A stretch of DNA of 64,000 nt from Liolophura sinensis (lineage: Eukaryota > Mollusca > Polyplacophora > Chitonida > Chitonidae), in NCBI RefSeq assembly GCF_032854445.1, contig NC_088304.1, positions 33,350,810-33,414,809 on the forward strand. Direction: 5' to 3'. Shown piece after piece: positions 1-10,414 of this stretch. Positions within the stretch are counted from its first letter, which is position 1. Every line of letters starts with the position of its first letter. Both the position numbers and the translations under genes were made by a program. Under the pieces are notes generated by a model, which was not told the DNA's origin, did no database searches, and worked only from the letters and a program-made list of their open reading frames with translations.

Positions 1-312
1 TCCCGACCCACTGATAGACAGACAGGCAGGCATGGCAACATACAGACACACGGACAGACGCACAGACCGCCCAACAGACTGACTGACAGACAGGCAGGCA
101 TAGCAACAGACAGACACATGGAAAGACGCACAGACCGCCCAACCCACCGATGGGCATACAGGCAGGCATAGCAACAGATAAACACACGGACAGACGCACA
201 GACCACCCAAAAGACTGATGGACAGACAGGCGGGCATAGCAACAGACAAACACACGGACAGACGCACAGACCGACAAACAGACAGATAGGCAGACAGGCA
301 GGCATAGCAACA
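1..312. repeat. Minisatellite, about 67-68-bp period, CAGA-rich
   Basis: About 4.5 imperfect copies of a unit containing 'acggacagacgcacagaccg' and 'aggcaggcatagcaacagac'. The shared 'gcaaca(g/t)a(c/t)a' block recurs near 36, 103, 171 and 239. It is built from short CAGA/CACA steps, so several reading frames stay open by composition alone. The array runs off the left edge, so its full length is unknown. Confidence 0.9.
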
Positions 313-487
313 GGAGTTACTTGGTGATCTTCAGAGAAAATACGTTATCGTTCTTGCGGACAAAGCGCCTAATAATATAATACTTGTCTGCAAGAATTAT
401 CACTAACAAGTTCTTGTAGAAGAGCTAAATATCACTACAACTGCCGCAACATCAACGTACTCTAGAACGATCAATACTCTGGAGGAG

Positions 488-800
488 CAAACCGCCCAAT
501 AGACTGATAGAGAGACAGACAGATATAGCAACAGACAAAAACACGGACAGACACACAAACGACCCAACAGTCTGATAGACAAACAGACAGACATAGCAAC
601 AGAGACAGAAACACGGACAGACACGCTGATAAACAGAAAGATAGACAGGAAGACACATAGATCAAGAGACCTATAGACAGACAAACAGCCGGACACACGG
701 GCCGACAAACACACATACAGACAGCCAGACACCCAGGCATTCAGGCATGCATGAAAGCAGGCAGACAGACAGACAGACAGAGACACACAGACAGCAGGAA
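488..800. repeat. Second block of the same CAGA-rich minisatellite
   Basis: Same sequence class as the block at the left edge: 'accgcccaatagactgatag', 'agcaacagacaaaaacacgg', then simple cagacaga runs. It is separated from the first block by about 170 bp of non-repetitive sequence (313-487), as if one array had been interrupted. Long Cys/Leu/Ser-rich minus-strand frames over it are products of the repeat and are not called. Confidence 0.85.
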
Positions 801-2043
801 GCAGACAGATTTACAGAGCTGCTTGTCGCAACTAAAATGTTACAGTGTTAATTAAGTTTTAATCCACCACAGGCCATGTAAACCGTTCTGGTTTGTGGGG
901 GGGCCCGTACGATTATGATTCACTGGGGACGCTTTGTGAATAAAACCGTACATTATCATTTATAATGTAAAACTGATATTCCCGAATGCCGTGCACGGGC
1001 AGTCTAAAGGTTATACATGCGCAATTCGGGCAATTGTTTCCAAGATTAACCTTCGAACTTAAGAGTGAAGGAGAACTGATTGAGTAATACTGCCACACAG
1101 ACATTTCAGGTTGTTGATGCACAATAAATTCCTGCACTGTTAATTTGCACCTAATTGAAATATATCCGAATTTTGTCTGTTTTGGATAGAACTGGAAACT
1201 TTTTGCCAGTGTTACACCCCACCTCCTTGGAGGTCTCCAAGGTAACAAAATGCCATGACTTCACCTCCAGCAACCACAGCTTAAAAATGGTGGTCATGCT
1301 AGGTTGATCCTTTATATGTTGTGGAGAAAAATACAAACTGCATGTGGTGATATGGTATTGTACCAGTCGAAAGTCAGGGGATCTGTACTTTTGAGGCTGA
1401 AGGTGACAAATTTACTACATAAATAGTAAGGAAAATCAAAGCGCTCATGTAACCTAACACTTCAAGCATATGCTACCTACCATTGGCGCTCTGTGTCGAT
1501 GGGAGGAGAACTCTCGAGAGCTTATTTACAATCTGGGTTACTTCCCCTGAGACACGTCTTACTATCGGCCACTTGATTCCAGCCACAGCTTGATAGGTCA
1601 GCCGACACTGGAAAGATGGGAGCGCACCGCTCCAGGAAATACCTTTGAAAACAAAAGTCATTCAGCTGATAATAACAGCCGAATTGTGTCTACATGATAA
1701 CAGAATTATTTGCTACAGCACGTTATGATTCCATTCGAGCACATGTACCGTTGAAAACTGTCCAGAAAAATAGCTGGATTTAGTTTATAAATTTTATAAA
1801 TGCATGTGACATTGAGAATTTATTTCAGGTAAAAAGTACACAAGTGATGTAAATGATACCTTCTGGGTCACAACAGAACAGTGAAATCTGATTTTTTAAC
1901 AATTTTACTCGCTTAGAAAATTTCGAAAAAAAAATCCAACAGTTTCCCATAGCATTTTTCAATGGTCTTTCATATGACATATGCTTCTTTTAGGGTGGTC
2001 TTTGCCTTTTATAATTTTTCTGAAACCATTGTGTGATAGATTT
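801..2043. other. No recognisable gene
   Basis: Unique-looking sequence. A 111-codon minus-strand frame (913-1248) has mixed composition, but I find no motif and no convincing flanking splice sites. GC-richer stretch 1480-1640 may be an old dispersed repeat. Nothing else can be supported. Confidence 0.5.
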
Positions 2044-2275
2044 GTTTATTTATTTGACTGGCGTTTTAGGCCGTTCTCAAGAATATTTCACTTATACGAC
2101 GGCGACCAGCATTATGGTGGGAGGAAATTGGGCAGAGCTCGAGGGAAATACTCGACCATCCGCAAGTTGTTGCCAGACCTTCCCACTTACGGCCGGAGAG
2201 GAAGCCAGCGTGAGCCGCATTGGTGAGAGGCCCCTGGGTCATTACGTTGCAGCGCGCTAACCAACTGAGCCACGT
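2044..2275 (-). mobile_element. tRNA-derived SINE (family 1), near full length
   Basis: On the minus strand the element begins with a tRNA-like head: 'tggctcagttggttagcgcg' resembles an RNA polymerase III A box, and a B-box-like segment follows. The body comes next, then the conserved block 'ccgtcgtataagtgaaatat' (diverged here), and the tail is made of tttattt units at the left end. This copy is the cleanest template for the family in the left half of the window. The tRNA-head plus conserved core layout is typical of metazoan SINE superfamilies with shared core domains; which superfamily is not settled here. Confidence 0.85.
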
Positions 2276-2639
2276 TGTGTGATAAAGGTCTTCATTGGAT
2301 GTCTGGTGGTATAAGTATGACATTGGGTGTCCTAGTAGGCCCCCTATACCGGCATACCGACTGACACTGGGTGAATAGTTATTTTTCCTATCACCTTAAT
2401 ACATGTTAAAATAAATCAGTAACAAAAATCAAAGTATATCCTATACTGCATTGACTTCATTGGATGGACATACAGCTGTGGTGATCAACATAACATCTGT
2501 CTCATATCAGCCTGTGCGGGTAAAACACAAAAAGCCACAGAGGAATTCATTTTTGATAATTATTGTTAATGAACAGTATTACGTATATCTCAATTAAGAT
2601 CAATGCGGGCGTGTAATTTGGTACCAGTTAAGCATTAAC

Positions 2640-2790
2640 ATTAACTCTTTAGAATAAAACCTTAATTGAAGTAAATTACCAAGAGGTCGTATTTCACTTC
2701 TTTCTTGTGATCACTTGCCAACTTTTACATTCTCGGCGCTTCTCTGGTTTAACTCTGTATGCTGTAGCCTTTTTATGTCATTATTTCATT
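2640..2790. repeat. Dispersed repeat R1, copy 1
   Basis: Shares an ordered set of words with 12125-12265 and more weakly with 36185-36330: 'gtaaatta/gacc/aa', 'cgtatttcac', 'ttgccaac(t)ttttacat' and 'cgctgctctgg'. The three copies are diverged. It overlaps the start of the repetitive open frame at 2715-3365, which weakens the case that the frame is a gene. Confidence 0.55.
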
Positions 2791-3365
2791 CCATTTTGAT
2801 TGGAAGTTTACTACCTGCCCCATATCCTATCAGTGGCAACCCCCTATCTGCTCCCTATCCTGCCAATGGCAACCCCCTATCTGCCCCATATCCTGTCAAG
2901 GGCAACCCCCTGTCTGTCCCATATCCTGTCAGTGGCAACCCCCTGTCTGTCCCATATCCTGTCAGTGGCAACTCCCTGTCTGCCCCCTATCGGGTCAGTG
3001 GCAACCCCCTGTCTGCCTCATATCCTGTGAATGGCAACCACCTATCTGCCCCATATCCTGTTAGTGGCAACCCCCTATCTGTCCCATATCCTGCCAGTGG
3101 CAACCCCCTATCTGCCCCATATCCTGTCAGTGGCAACCCACGATCTGCCCCCTATCCTGTCAGTGGCAACCCCCTATCTGCCCCATATCGTGTCAGTAGC
3201 AACCCCCTATCTGCCCCCTATCCTGTCAAGGGCAAATACCTATCTGCCCCCTATCCTGTCAGTGGCAACCCCCTATCTGCCCCATATCGTGTCAGTAGCA
3301 ACCCCCTTCATTTGGACATGCTAGTGGTCTTCCTGGCCAGAGACTATGGTAGTATCAACGCTTGA
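2715..3365 (+). CDS. Doubtful 216-codon frame of 11-residue repeats
   Basis: No family recognised. The first ~30 residues are hydrophobic (…SLFMSLFHSILIGSLL…) and could pass for a signal peptide. The rest is about 16 units of NPLSAPYPVSG with small substitutions. If real it would be a secreted Pro/Ser/Tyr-rich repeat protein, a composition seen in shell-matrix or adhesive proteins. Against this, the repeat is a 33-bp minisatellite: any unit divisible by 3 without stops keeps all frames open, and a second frame is open over the same DNA. The presumed N-terminus also falls in a dispersed repeat (R1). No promoter, splice site or poly(A) signal ties it together. I regard it as probably non-coding. 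Confidence 0.15.
   Translation: MPTFTFSALLWFNSVCCSLFMSLFHSILIGSLLPAPYPISGNPLSAPYPANGNPLSAPYPVKGNPLSVPYPVSGNPLSVPYPVSGNSLSAPYRVSGNPLSASYPVNGNHLSAPYPVSGNPLSVPYPASGNPLSAPYPVSGNPRSAPYPVSGNPLSAPYRVSSNPLSAPYPVKGKYLSAPYPVSGNPLSAPYRVSSNPLHLDMLVVFLARDYGSINA
2800..3312. repeat. 33-bp minisatellite, about 16 units
   Basis: Tandem units of about 33 bp built on 'ctgccccatatcctgtcagt' followed by 'ggcaacccccta'. Unit length is almost perfectly conserved, with point changes only (gtcagt/gtcaag/gccagt). The last units share longer variants (atcgtgtcagtagc), suggesting a recent duplication of a two-unit block. Confidence 0.95.
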
Positions 3366-4850
3366 GCCCATGACAGGCCAGAGCATGGATATAGTTGTAT
3401 GCTCGATACGACAGTTGGCATGTAGCTATAGACTCTTGTGTAAACGAGCCATATTAACACACATCCTCAGGGATGGAGTAAGTACACAAATTGTAAACAT
3501 CTCCGACCCCACAACCCCTCCAACAAACCCGCATCGCCAGTGAGTCTCAAGGCTACGGTCAATTTCGCCGAATGCTTCCTGCCAACATTGAACACTGCCA
3601 AGATTCGGCTTCCAATTGCGTCATTTCCCGGAGAAAATTGCCCTATAAAATGTGCTCGGCTGTCAGTCAGGTGAACCTATATACGCGCCCTGCCGACGGA
3701 AGTCGGACGGGTATTTCAGTGAAACGAGCTTGTATATGTCTTAAGTCTGTCAGCCTTTTTACGGCGTCTGTATGTGATGTTGTGGTCGGCCTTGATCCAA
3801 ACCACTCAAGAAGAAAACGGGAGGAATATATCCGGTTTCTAACTGGTGTACTCGAGGTTTGTTGATCTTTATGGCATACCAGTCTGACGATGTCGGCCGT
3901 TTGAAGTGTCGCGCCATTTATTCCCTTAGGTCTTAAAAGAGTAGTTTCCTTTGAGCTCAGTATATTGCTCTTACCAGCAATAACGTCAGCTTTGAAACCA
4001 GGTCATTTCGTACAAGTGGAATTTCACTACTATCTGTCACTGGTGTGCTATTGCCTAAGATGGTCGTAATGAGCGATATGCCTCGTATATAGATCGTGAT
4101 AGTGTACTGTAAAATATTTGTGCATGTGCCGTTTTTCGTCGGATGTAATTGAATGAAGCATACATGTATTGATGTTTAGATTAATAAATTGACCCCTGTC
4201 ACCAAACGGTATCAGGTCTTCGATTTGTATTGCCCCTGTCTTCATGAATGGAGTCTTTACCTCTTCTATAAATCCAAGGGTCTAATTCCACATTCGTATG
4301 TGGCATCCAATTAAAGAAACGTTCCCAATCGATATTCGCAACACTCAAATCATTAACACCATTTCTCAAACGACTAAAGATCAACGAATAACATAAACAC
4401 TGTAAGATGGTATGTGAACAGAACCCAAAACAGAGAACTACCAGAAATAAAGGAATACATTATTTAATTACTGGCCTAATACAGCAATATTGTTAACAGT
4501 CAACACAGCAAACCATTTAAATTTAAAATGAAAGCGCTCAAGAATGTAAGAAGCCCACTACCATGCAGAGGTTGCTAGCAGACATTTCCACGCACAAAGT
4601 TAGATGCAGCAAGCATGGGGTGAACTCACAGCGACCGCATTGATGAGAAGCTCCTTTACATATGCATTGCACTACACTAGCGCTATAACATATTCGGCCA
4701 CGAAATCACCTGCCCAAAACTATTGTATTCTGAACTTTCCTACTGTAACGCCCAGTTCAGCTCATATGGGCGTTCACGCGGGCAATTTCACGGAAAGAAA
4801 CCGCATCATACCCCACCTTATTTTTACTGTCTACCGATTCCCTGATATTC
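3366..4850. other. No recognisable gene
   Basis: Short frames only (under 100 codons) with no family resemblance. No tandem repeat or recognisable mobile-element feature until the SINE tail at 4851. Confidence 0.5.
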
Positions 4851-4950
4851 ATTTATTTATTTATTTATTTGATAGGTGTTTTACACAGTACTCAAGAATG
4901 TTTCACTTATACGACGGCGGCCAGCATTGTGATGGCAGAGCCCGAGGGAA
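4851..4950 (-). mobile_element. SINE family 1, 3' fragment
   Basis: Tail and core only: tttattta units, then 'gataggtgttttacacagta', 'ctcaagaatgtttcacttat' and 'acgacggcggccagcattgt'. The tRNA-like head is missing. Confidence 0.8.
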
Positions 4951-5081
4951 GATTAAGAACAAACCGTGAACATCGGCATCGGTAAAACATCTTTCAACCG
5001 TAATCCATTTGTTCAAACTTTTGAATCGTGCAAATCAAACTTTTTTTTTCGGGCAGGGTGATGGGTCGTGAAAATTGGTGT

Positions 5082-5320
5082 TTGATTGGTGTTTTACGCA
5101 GTACTCAAGAATATTTCACTTATACGACGGCGGCCAGCATTATAGTGGGTGAAAACCGGGCAGTGCCCGGGGGAAACCCACGACCATTCCCAGGTTGCTG
5201 ACAGACCTTCCCATTACGGCCGGACAGAAAGCCAGCATGAGCTGGACTTGAACTCACAGCGACCGCATTGGTGACAGGCTCCTGGGCTAGCGTGCTAAAA
5301 AATTGAGCCATGGAGGCCCC
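5082..5320 (-). mobile_element. SINE family 1, near full length
   Basis: Runs from the core ('gtactcaagaatatttcact', 'acgacggcggccagcattat') through the body ('aagccagcatgagctggact') to a decayed tRNA head at the right end ('gcgtgctaaaaaattgagcc', then 'atggaggcccc'). Minus orientation. It lies about 130 bp from the fragment at 4851-4950 and in the same orientation. Confidence 0.85.
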
Positions 5321-6518
5321 GACAGAGGAGTAAAAACAGCACGCGATTAATGTATGAATATATGTATCATATGGAAACGAAGTCGTCGGCTCGCTTACAC
5401 TTACTTCACCCCGCTCATTCTCTTGTTCTTGACAACTTAAATACAATAACAAATTCACATAACATTTTAATTCCATGCCTTTTATTTGAAAGTAGTGCAC
5501 ATGTTTTATATAAAAGACAAAGCTGGAGGTCATTACTATAAAATCAATAAATTTGATTTATATGATTATTATAAAATCAATAAATTTGATGTATATACAT
5601 AACACACTTGAGTTCACTTCTATCCTACTCGTTTTACCTTGTCATTAATTACAGATAATCCATTAACTTTTGAATACATGGCTTTCATTAAAGCACGCAA
5701 GAACGAAATCCATAGTTCTGCAGTCATCCATGTTACTTACACAAAGCATATAGAGCGACTATATGCGTAGAGCCTTATGTGCATACTACACATAGTTTCC
5801 AACCCATGTCGATTATCGAAATCTTGGCAGAGTAAACCATAACTCCGGTTTTCGTGGAAGAAAAGATTGACAGGAAGATGGATGGCAATCGGAAGAACTG
5901 ATCGATATGTTCCCTGACAACAGGAGGCTGGAGATAAACAAACCATAGATCATAATCATTGGCTAATCAAAAGCTAACCCTCGCTGATTGACAGCCGGAA
6001 GCCAAATGTTGTACATGTCACCATGCTGGGACAGACCTGTTCTCGACTTCCGCCATTTTTATGTTACCCAATATAACCTGGAAAAATGAAGAAAGAAAAA
6101 AAAAAACAAAAAAAGAAACAGCCCGATCCCTGGATGTTTCCCGAGTCTGTGGAATGGCTAGGCTATACGTGGATACTGGGTGAAGATGGTGGCTGTGGTT
6201 TATGGTGTTGAGTTGGCTCTAGGAAATAGATCCTGGCAAGAGATAAAGGTGACAGACAGCTTACTGGTTTACACCATTGTGCCCTAAAGCGAAATGTGAG
6301 GCATTAAATACATCGAGAGTTAAAACCCCTTACTTATGGCGTAACAGTTGTGAACATCTGCATCACCAATTAATTGCTGTTCTAAGGTAAAGAAAATATT
6401 TCTTAAAACGCAATTAAACTTTACAGTTAACTATTTTTCACTTACAACAACCGTTATAAATATACTAGGCCACTGCAGATGAACACATATCAAACAAGGT
6501 GCTATAGAATGAATATGT
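5321..6518. other. No recognisable gene
   Basis: AT-rich, with a local imperfect duplication at 5537-5595 ('ataaaatcaataaatttgat' twice). No coding frame with a recognisable product. Confidence 0.5.
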
Positions 6519-6640
6519 TCGATTGTTGCTTAAGGCCATATTCAAGATTGTTTAATTTACACGATGGCGGCCAGTTTAATGGGAGGAAGAAACCATAGAA
6601 GTGGGTAAACCACCGGCCCTTTGTGAGTTGCTGAAGAATC
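6519..6640 (-). mobile_element. SINE family 1, decayed fragment
   Basis: Diverged core: 'gattgttgcttaaggccata', 'ttcaagattgtttaatttac' and 'acgatggcggccagtttaat', then a gggaggaagaaacc-like stretch. No head. Confidence 0.65.
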
Positions 6641-8730
6641 ATCCCGCTTTTGTCATGTGTCGTTTATTATCCTGGTCCCGGGATCACAAAGCGTTCGTAT
6701 GCTTAATCCAAAATTTTAAATCACTTTAAAATTGTTAACTCTTATGTAACAAGGTCACAATATTGCTTGGCAGTGTAAATTCTGGTTAAGTTTTTGCAAA
6801 GCAAACAACGGAAAGGAACATATCAAGTTTAATGATTGCATTTTTGATCCCGGGAACAAGTGCTATTGGGTCCTGTTCTGACCTGTGATTATATGAGATA
6901 CTTCTCTTCTTGTCAAGCACGTTTCCTGGCCAACAAGGTTTGCGATCAGATCCATATCCCGCATGTTTGGCTGTGGCTTTACGTTGGGAAATTTATCAAG
7001 CAAATGGCGAGGTGCGGTGGTCAGCATCATTCTGTCAAGTTCTTTTCATGCACAGATAATGATGTGGCCGCCATCTTTAATAGGCCTATGACATAAAACC
7101 CTTTTCGCCACATTTTAAAGTGGCATCTAGAAGTTGATAGCCAATTGCTTATTCACAACAACTTCTTTTTTATTATATATCATAATAATTGCATAATAAA
7201 GTTATTGTTGTTGTATCGGTCCAATCTAGCGAAGGACTGTGGCATTTGAAATTTGAAATTAATCTATGACGTGGCTATGACGTCACCCATCCACTGAACT
7301 TCAAGTAATTTTACTGCCATTATACTCCCTACAGCGCATGCGTCGCTCTCTACATTCGCTTTACATCACTGCTACCACTAGTAAACTTTGTACAGAAATC
7401 TTCAACAATGCCGAGGTCGCGGGGTCTCGGAGATGAGGCGGGAAGTGATATCAAGAAACCCCCAAAATTTGCCTTAGTTTTTGTTTCTAACAATACTTTG
7501 TACACATTCAGTCTCTGTGTCACAAGTGTGCACAGCATGATTCTAACCAACACCCGAAACAGTTTATTAATGAATGTTGATTAAATAGTTACGCGCGAGG
7601 ATACATGCAGTGGTGAGGCTAAGCCTAAACAAGCCCACGTGAGTCGCGCGGACCGACCAAAACCAGTAAATAAATAAAGCCTTAAAAATCCAGGCTACAA
7701 TATAATATCGCCAGTAACTCCGAAAGCCTTAGGGTGAATCTTGTTTAGACTGATATAAAACATTTTATATACATGTCCGATATTAAAGTCACATTGCAAG
7801 TCACAATCTGGACGTTCAGTTTGGACAGATGGTGTATAAAATGCTGCGTATATTGTCCAGAGACTCGGTCGCTAATCGACTGAAAAGGATCTTGTGTTTA
7901 TTAGCGTGCATGCCTCTGGGATAAGGATCGTTTTTCTTCTTGTGTAAATAAACTGCTAGTTGACCCATAATTCTGCTCATGTTTGGTGGCTCTGTCTGCT
8001 TAATAACAGGAAGAAAAATAGAACACAAATACCAAAAATTAGCATCTTTCACTTTCCTATGATCCGTATCATTTTATCCTTAGCCTAGAATCCAAGTAAT
8101 GCTAAGATAAACACAACCGAAAAGCTGCTTTTAACCTAGTTAAAGAGATAAATAGTGACTGCAGCCGGGGGTATCAGACATGAAATATGACCGAACGGGA
8201 TGCTGTCTTGTGTACGTTAACACCCTAGACTTAGCAATCCGTGGCAGTAAATGATTTTAGCGTGTGTGTACGGTGTAAACAATGAAACAATCTTACGGCG
8301 TTAAGTTTATCTCCATAGCCCAACATCTCTACTCCACAAGTTATTACAGTACACTGAACTTGAACAAGACGCCTAAGGTCACCGTCTGAAAACCTGTCGT
8401 AGACATTGTGTTATTACGCACGTCCCTATTCCAACATCACCCGGCAGGCCAATTCCCATAGGAGGATATTGTGTTACGAAACAACCCCCTCTATTACCCG
8501 GTCTGTTAATCTCACGTGTCTGTTAAGTGCTCTCTGGTCAAGATAAAGCACTATTCAGAAATTAAATATTGTTTACTGCTTGTCGAAAACGACGTCCTCA
8601 TATGTGCCAATCGGATTACCTGTCACAAGCAGCTACATGCAGAATTTGTTCCGTGTTTGTTGTCAGTCGGTTGGTTGGTCTTCGAGATTTTTTAAATTCT
8701 ATCTGCAACAAGACAGACCATTCGTTTAAC
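6641..8730. other. No recognisable gene
   Basis: Only short unremarkable frames on both strands. No repeat array or recognisable mobile-element feature seen in about 2 kb. Confidence 0.5.
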
Positions 8731-8905
8731 GCGGTTCAAGTTCAGCTCATGTCCCTTCCTCGCCAGGTGAGAAGGTCTGGCAGCATCCCGCGGATGGTCT
8801 TGGGTTCCGCTCGGGCTCTGCCCGGTTTCCGCCGACTATAATGCTTGTCGCCGTCATATAAGTGAAATATTCATAAGCCAAACCCAACCGATAAATAAAT
8901 AATTA
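8731..8905 (+). mobile_element. SINE family 1, plus orientation
   Basis: Starts inside the B-box region ('gcggttcaagttcagctcat'), then 'gcggatggtcttgggttccg', 'cccggtttccgccgactata' and 'gccgtcatataagtgaaata', and ends in ataaataaataatt. The 5' part of the tRNA-like head is missing. Confidence 0.8.
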
Positions 8906-9516
8906 AATCTGATTTGTTTGGAACTGTTAACATGATCCTTGTTTGGTGCACGAAATCGTTCCAAACAGGATTGTTTGGAACATGCCTAAAAAATTTTAGT
9001 TTCACATTACACAATTGTCTGATCATGTTCTAAACTGTTGAATTTCTCACACAAGAGGTCTTTGAAACAAAGGCCAACGCTGGGTTTGAGCCTGCACTTC
9101 TTGTGTACTAGCTTCCTCAGAAATAGCTCCAATTAAAATTCTCTATTCTTTAAAAACTGGTCTAGACATATGCTACATGTTACAGTGCGTTCTCCCGTCA
9201 TAAGTCTACAATTTAGTTGATAATCGTCTCCCGATCTAACTGCCAGAAACAGGAGCCACAACATCCACATTTTTGTCACTCGTCAGCCATGTGTGACCAG
9301 CAAACTGACAATGTTAATTTAATGTTAATGATTGCAGCATTCGCCCATCTCACTGCTGACCTGCTGTGTAGGAGTCACTTGGTAACCAAAACCGATGTTA
9401 TCGCTGTTGTTAATTTATGTTTTTTCACCCCTGGCCAAGTCTGTAAACATTCGATTCCATACTTACCCAACTTACAGCAGCAAAAATTACTCGCCATCTT
9501 TCATTTCTTAGTCTTA

Positions 9517-9585
9517 CAGCAACCTACGGATGGTCGTGGGTTTCCCTCGAGTTCTGATAGGTTTCCTCCCACCATAATGCCGTTA
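9517..9585 (+). mobile_element. SINE family 1, internal fragment
   Basis: Body segment only: 'cagcaacctacggatggtcg', 'tgggtttccctcgagttctg' and 'gtttcctcccaccataatgc'. Truncated on both sides. Confidence 0.7.
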
Positions 9586-9676
9586 AAAATGTTAGTTGTA
9601 ATTTACTAATAAATTGCTTATTATTGCAAGACAAAAACAGGTGACTTTGATTTAAAAGGTATGTCTTTGTGTGTAG

Positions 9677-10414
9677 TTGAATAGTGCATACCTATGCGCG
9701 TTAATTCACACCATATGTACAGCAATTTTGGTTCTTTTTTTATATCCTCGAAGAAAACGCAGAGGCAAAAAAATGTCAGAGAACGACTGCGTGGTATCTG
9801 CACAATATATACAAAATTATCGGTATTACCAGAATGAGGTTGAATTCGTCAGTGAGCGTTACAGTGAGGTAGAACTTAACAAGAACTACTGTATACACAA
9901 GGTGCCAGCTTATCGGTTTGACCAGAATGAGGCTGAATTCGTCAGTGAGCGTTCCAGCGAGCTAGAACGTAACAAGAACTATTTTACATACCAGGTGTCA
10001 GCTTATCGGTTGGACCAGAATGAGGCTGAATTCGTCAGTGAGCGTTCCAGCGAGCTAGAACGTAACTATTTTACATACAAGGTGTCAGCTTATCGGTTTG
10101 ACCAGAATGAGGCTGAATTCGTCAGTGAGCGTTCCAGCGAGCTAGAACGTAACAAAAACTATTTTACATACAAGGTGTCAGCTTATCGGTTGGACCAGAA
10201 TGAGGCTGAATTCGTCAGTGAGCGTTCCAGCGAGCTAGAACGTAACTATTTTACATACAAGGTGTCAGCTTATCGGTTTGACCAGAATGAGGCTGAATTC
10301 GTCAGTGAGCGTTCCAGCGAGCTAGAACGTAACTATTTTACATACAAGGTGTCAGCTTATCGGTTTGACCAGAATGAGGAGGAAAAGCTTCATTTCCGGG
10401 GCCTTTATGTCTGA
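9677..10414 (+). CDS. Candidate membrane-anchored repeat protein, 245 aa
   Basis: Family not recognised. Residues ~5-23 are hydrophobic (LCALIHTICTAILVLFLY) and are followed by a strongly basic PRRKRRGKK, the layout of a signal anchor or a short N-terminal membrane segment. From about residue 49 there are six full units plus one partial of a charged repeat containing DQNEAEFVSERSSELER and NYFTYKVSA. Unit lengths are 31 or 29 residues; the difference is an in-frame loss of Lys-Asn. The first unit is the most diverged, and the tail (EEEKLHFRGLYV) is unique. In favour: every length change is a multiple of 3, there is one continuous frame, and unique sequence flanks both ends. Against: the later units are nearly identical in DNA, so the open frame could be a by-product of recent tandem amplification. 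No splice sites, promoter or poly(A) signal settle it. Confidence 0.3.
   Translation: MNSAYLCALIHTICTAILVLFLYPRRKRRGKKMSENDCVVSAQYIQNYRYYQNEVEFVSERYSEVELNKNYCIHKVPAYRFDQNEAEFVSERSSELERNKNYFTYQVSAYRLDQNEAEFVSERSSELERNYFTYKVSAYRFDQNEAEFVSERSSELERNKNYFTYKVSAYRLDQNEAEFVSERSSELERNYFTYKVSAYRFDQNEAEFVSERSSELERNYFTYKVSAYRFDQNEEEKLHFRGLYV
9822..10378. repeat. Tandem repeat, 93/87-bp units, about 6.5 copies
   Basis: Units contain 'aatgaggctgaattcgtcag', 'tgagcgttccagcgagctag' and 'aacgtaac(aagaac)tatttt'. Two length classes (93 and 87 bp) and two variants ('ggtttgacc' and 'ggttggacc') alternate, so part of the array looks like duplication of a two-unit block (93-bp F type + 87-bp L type). The first unit is clearly older. 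Confidence 0.95.

Noticed and set aside
403-786. 127-codon Cys/Leu/Val-rich minus-strand frame and two overlapping ones
   Set aside because: All three lie over the CAGA-rich minisatellite, whose composition keeps several frames open.
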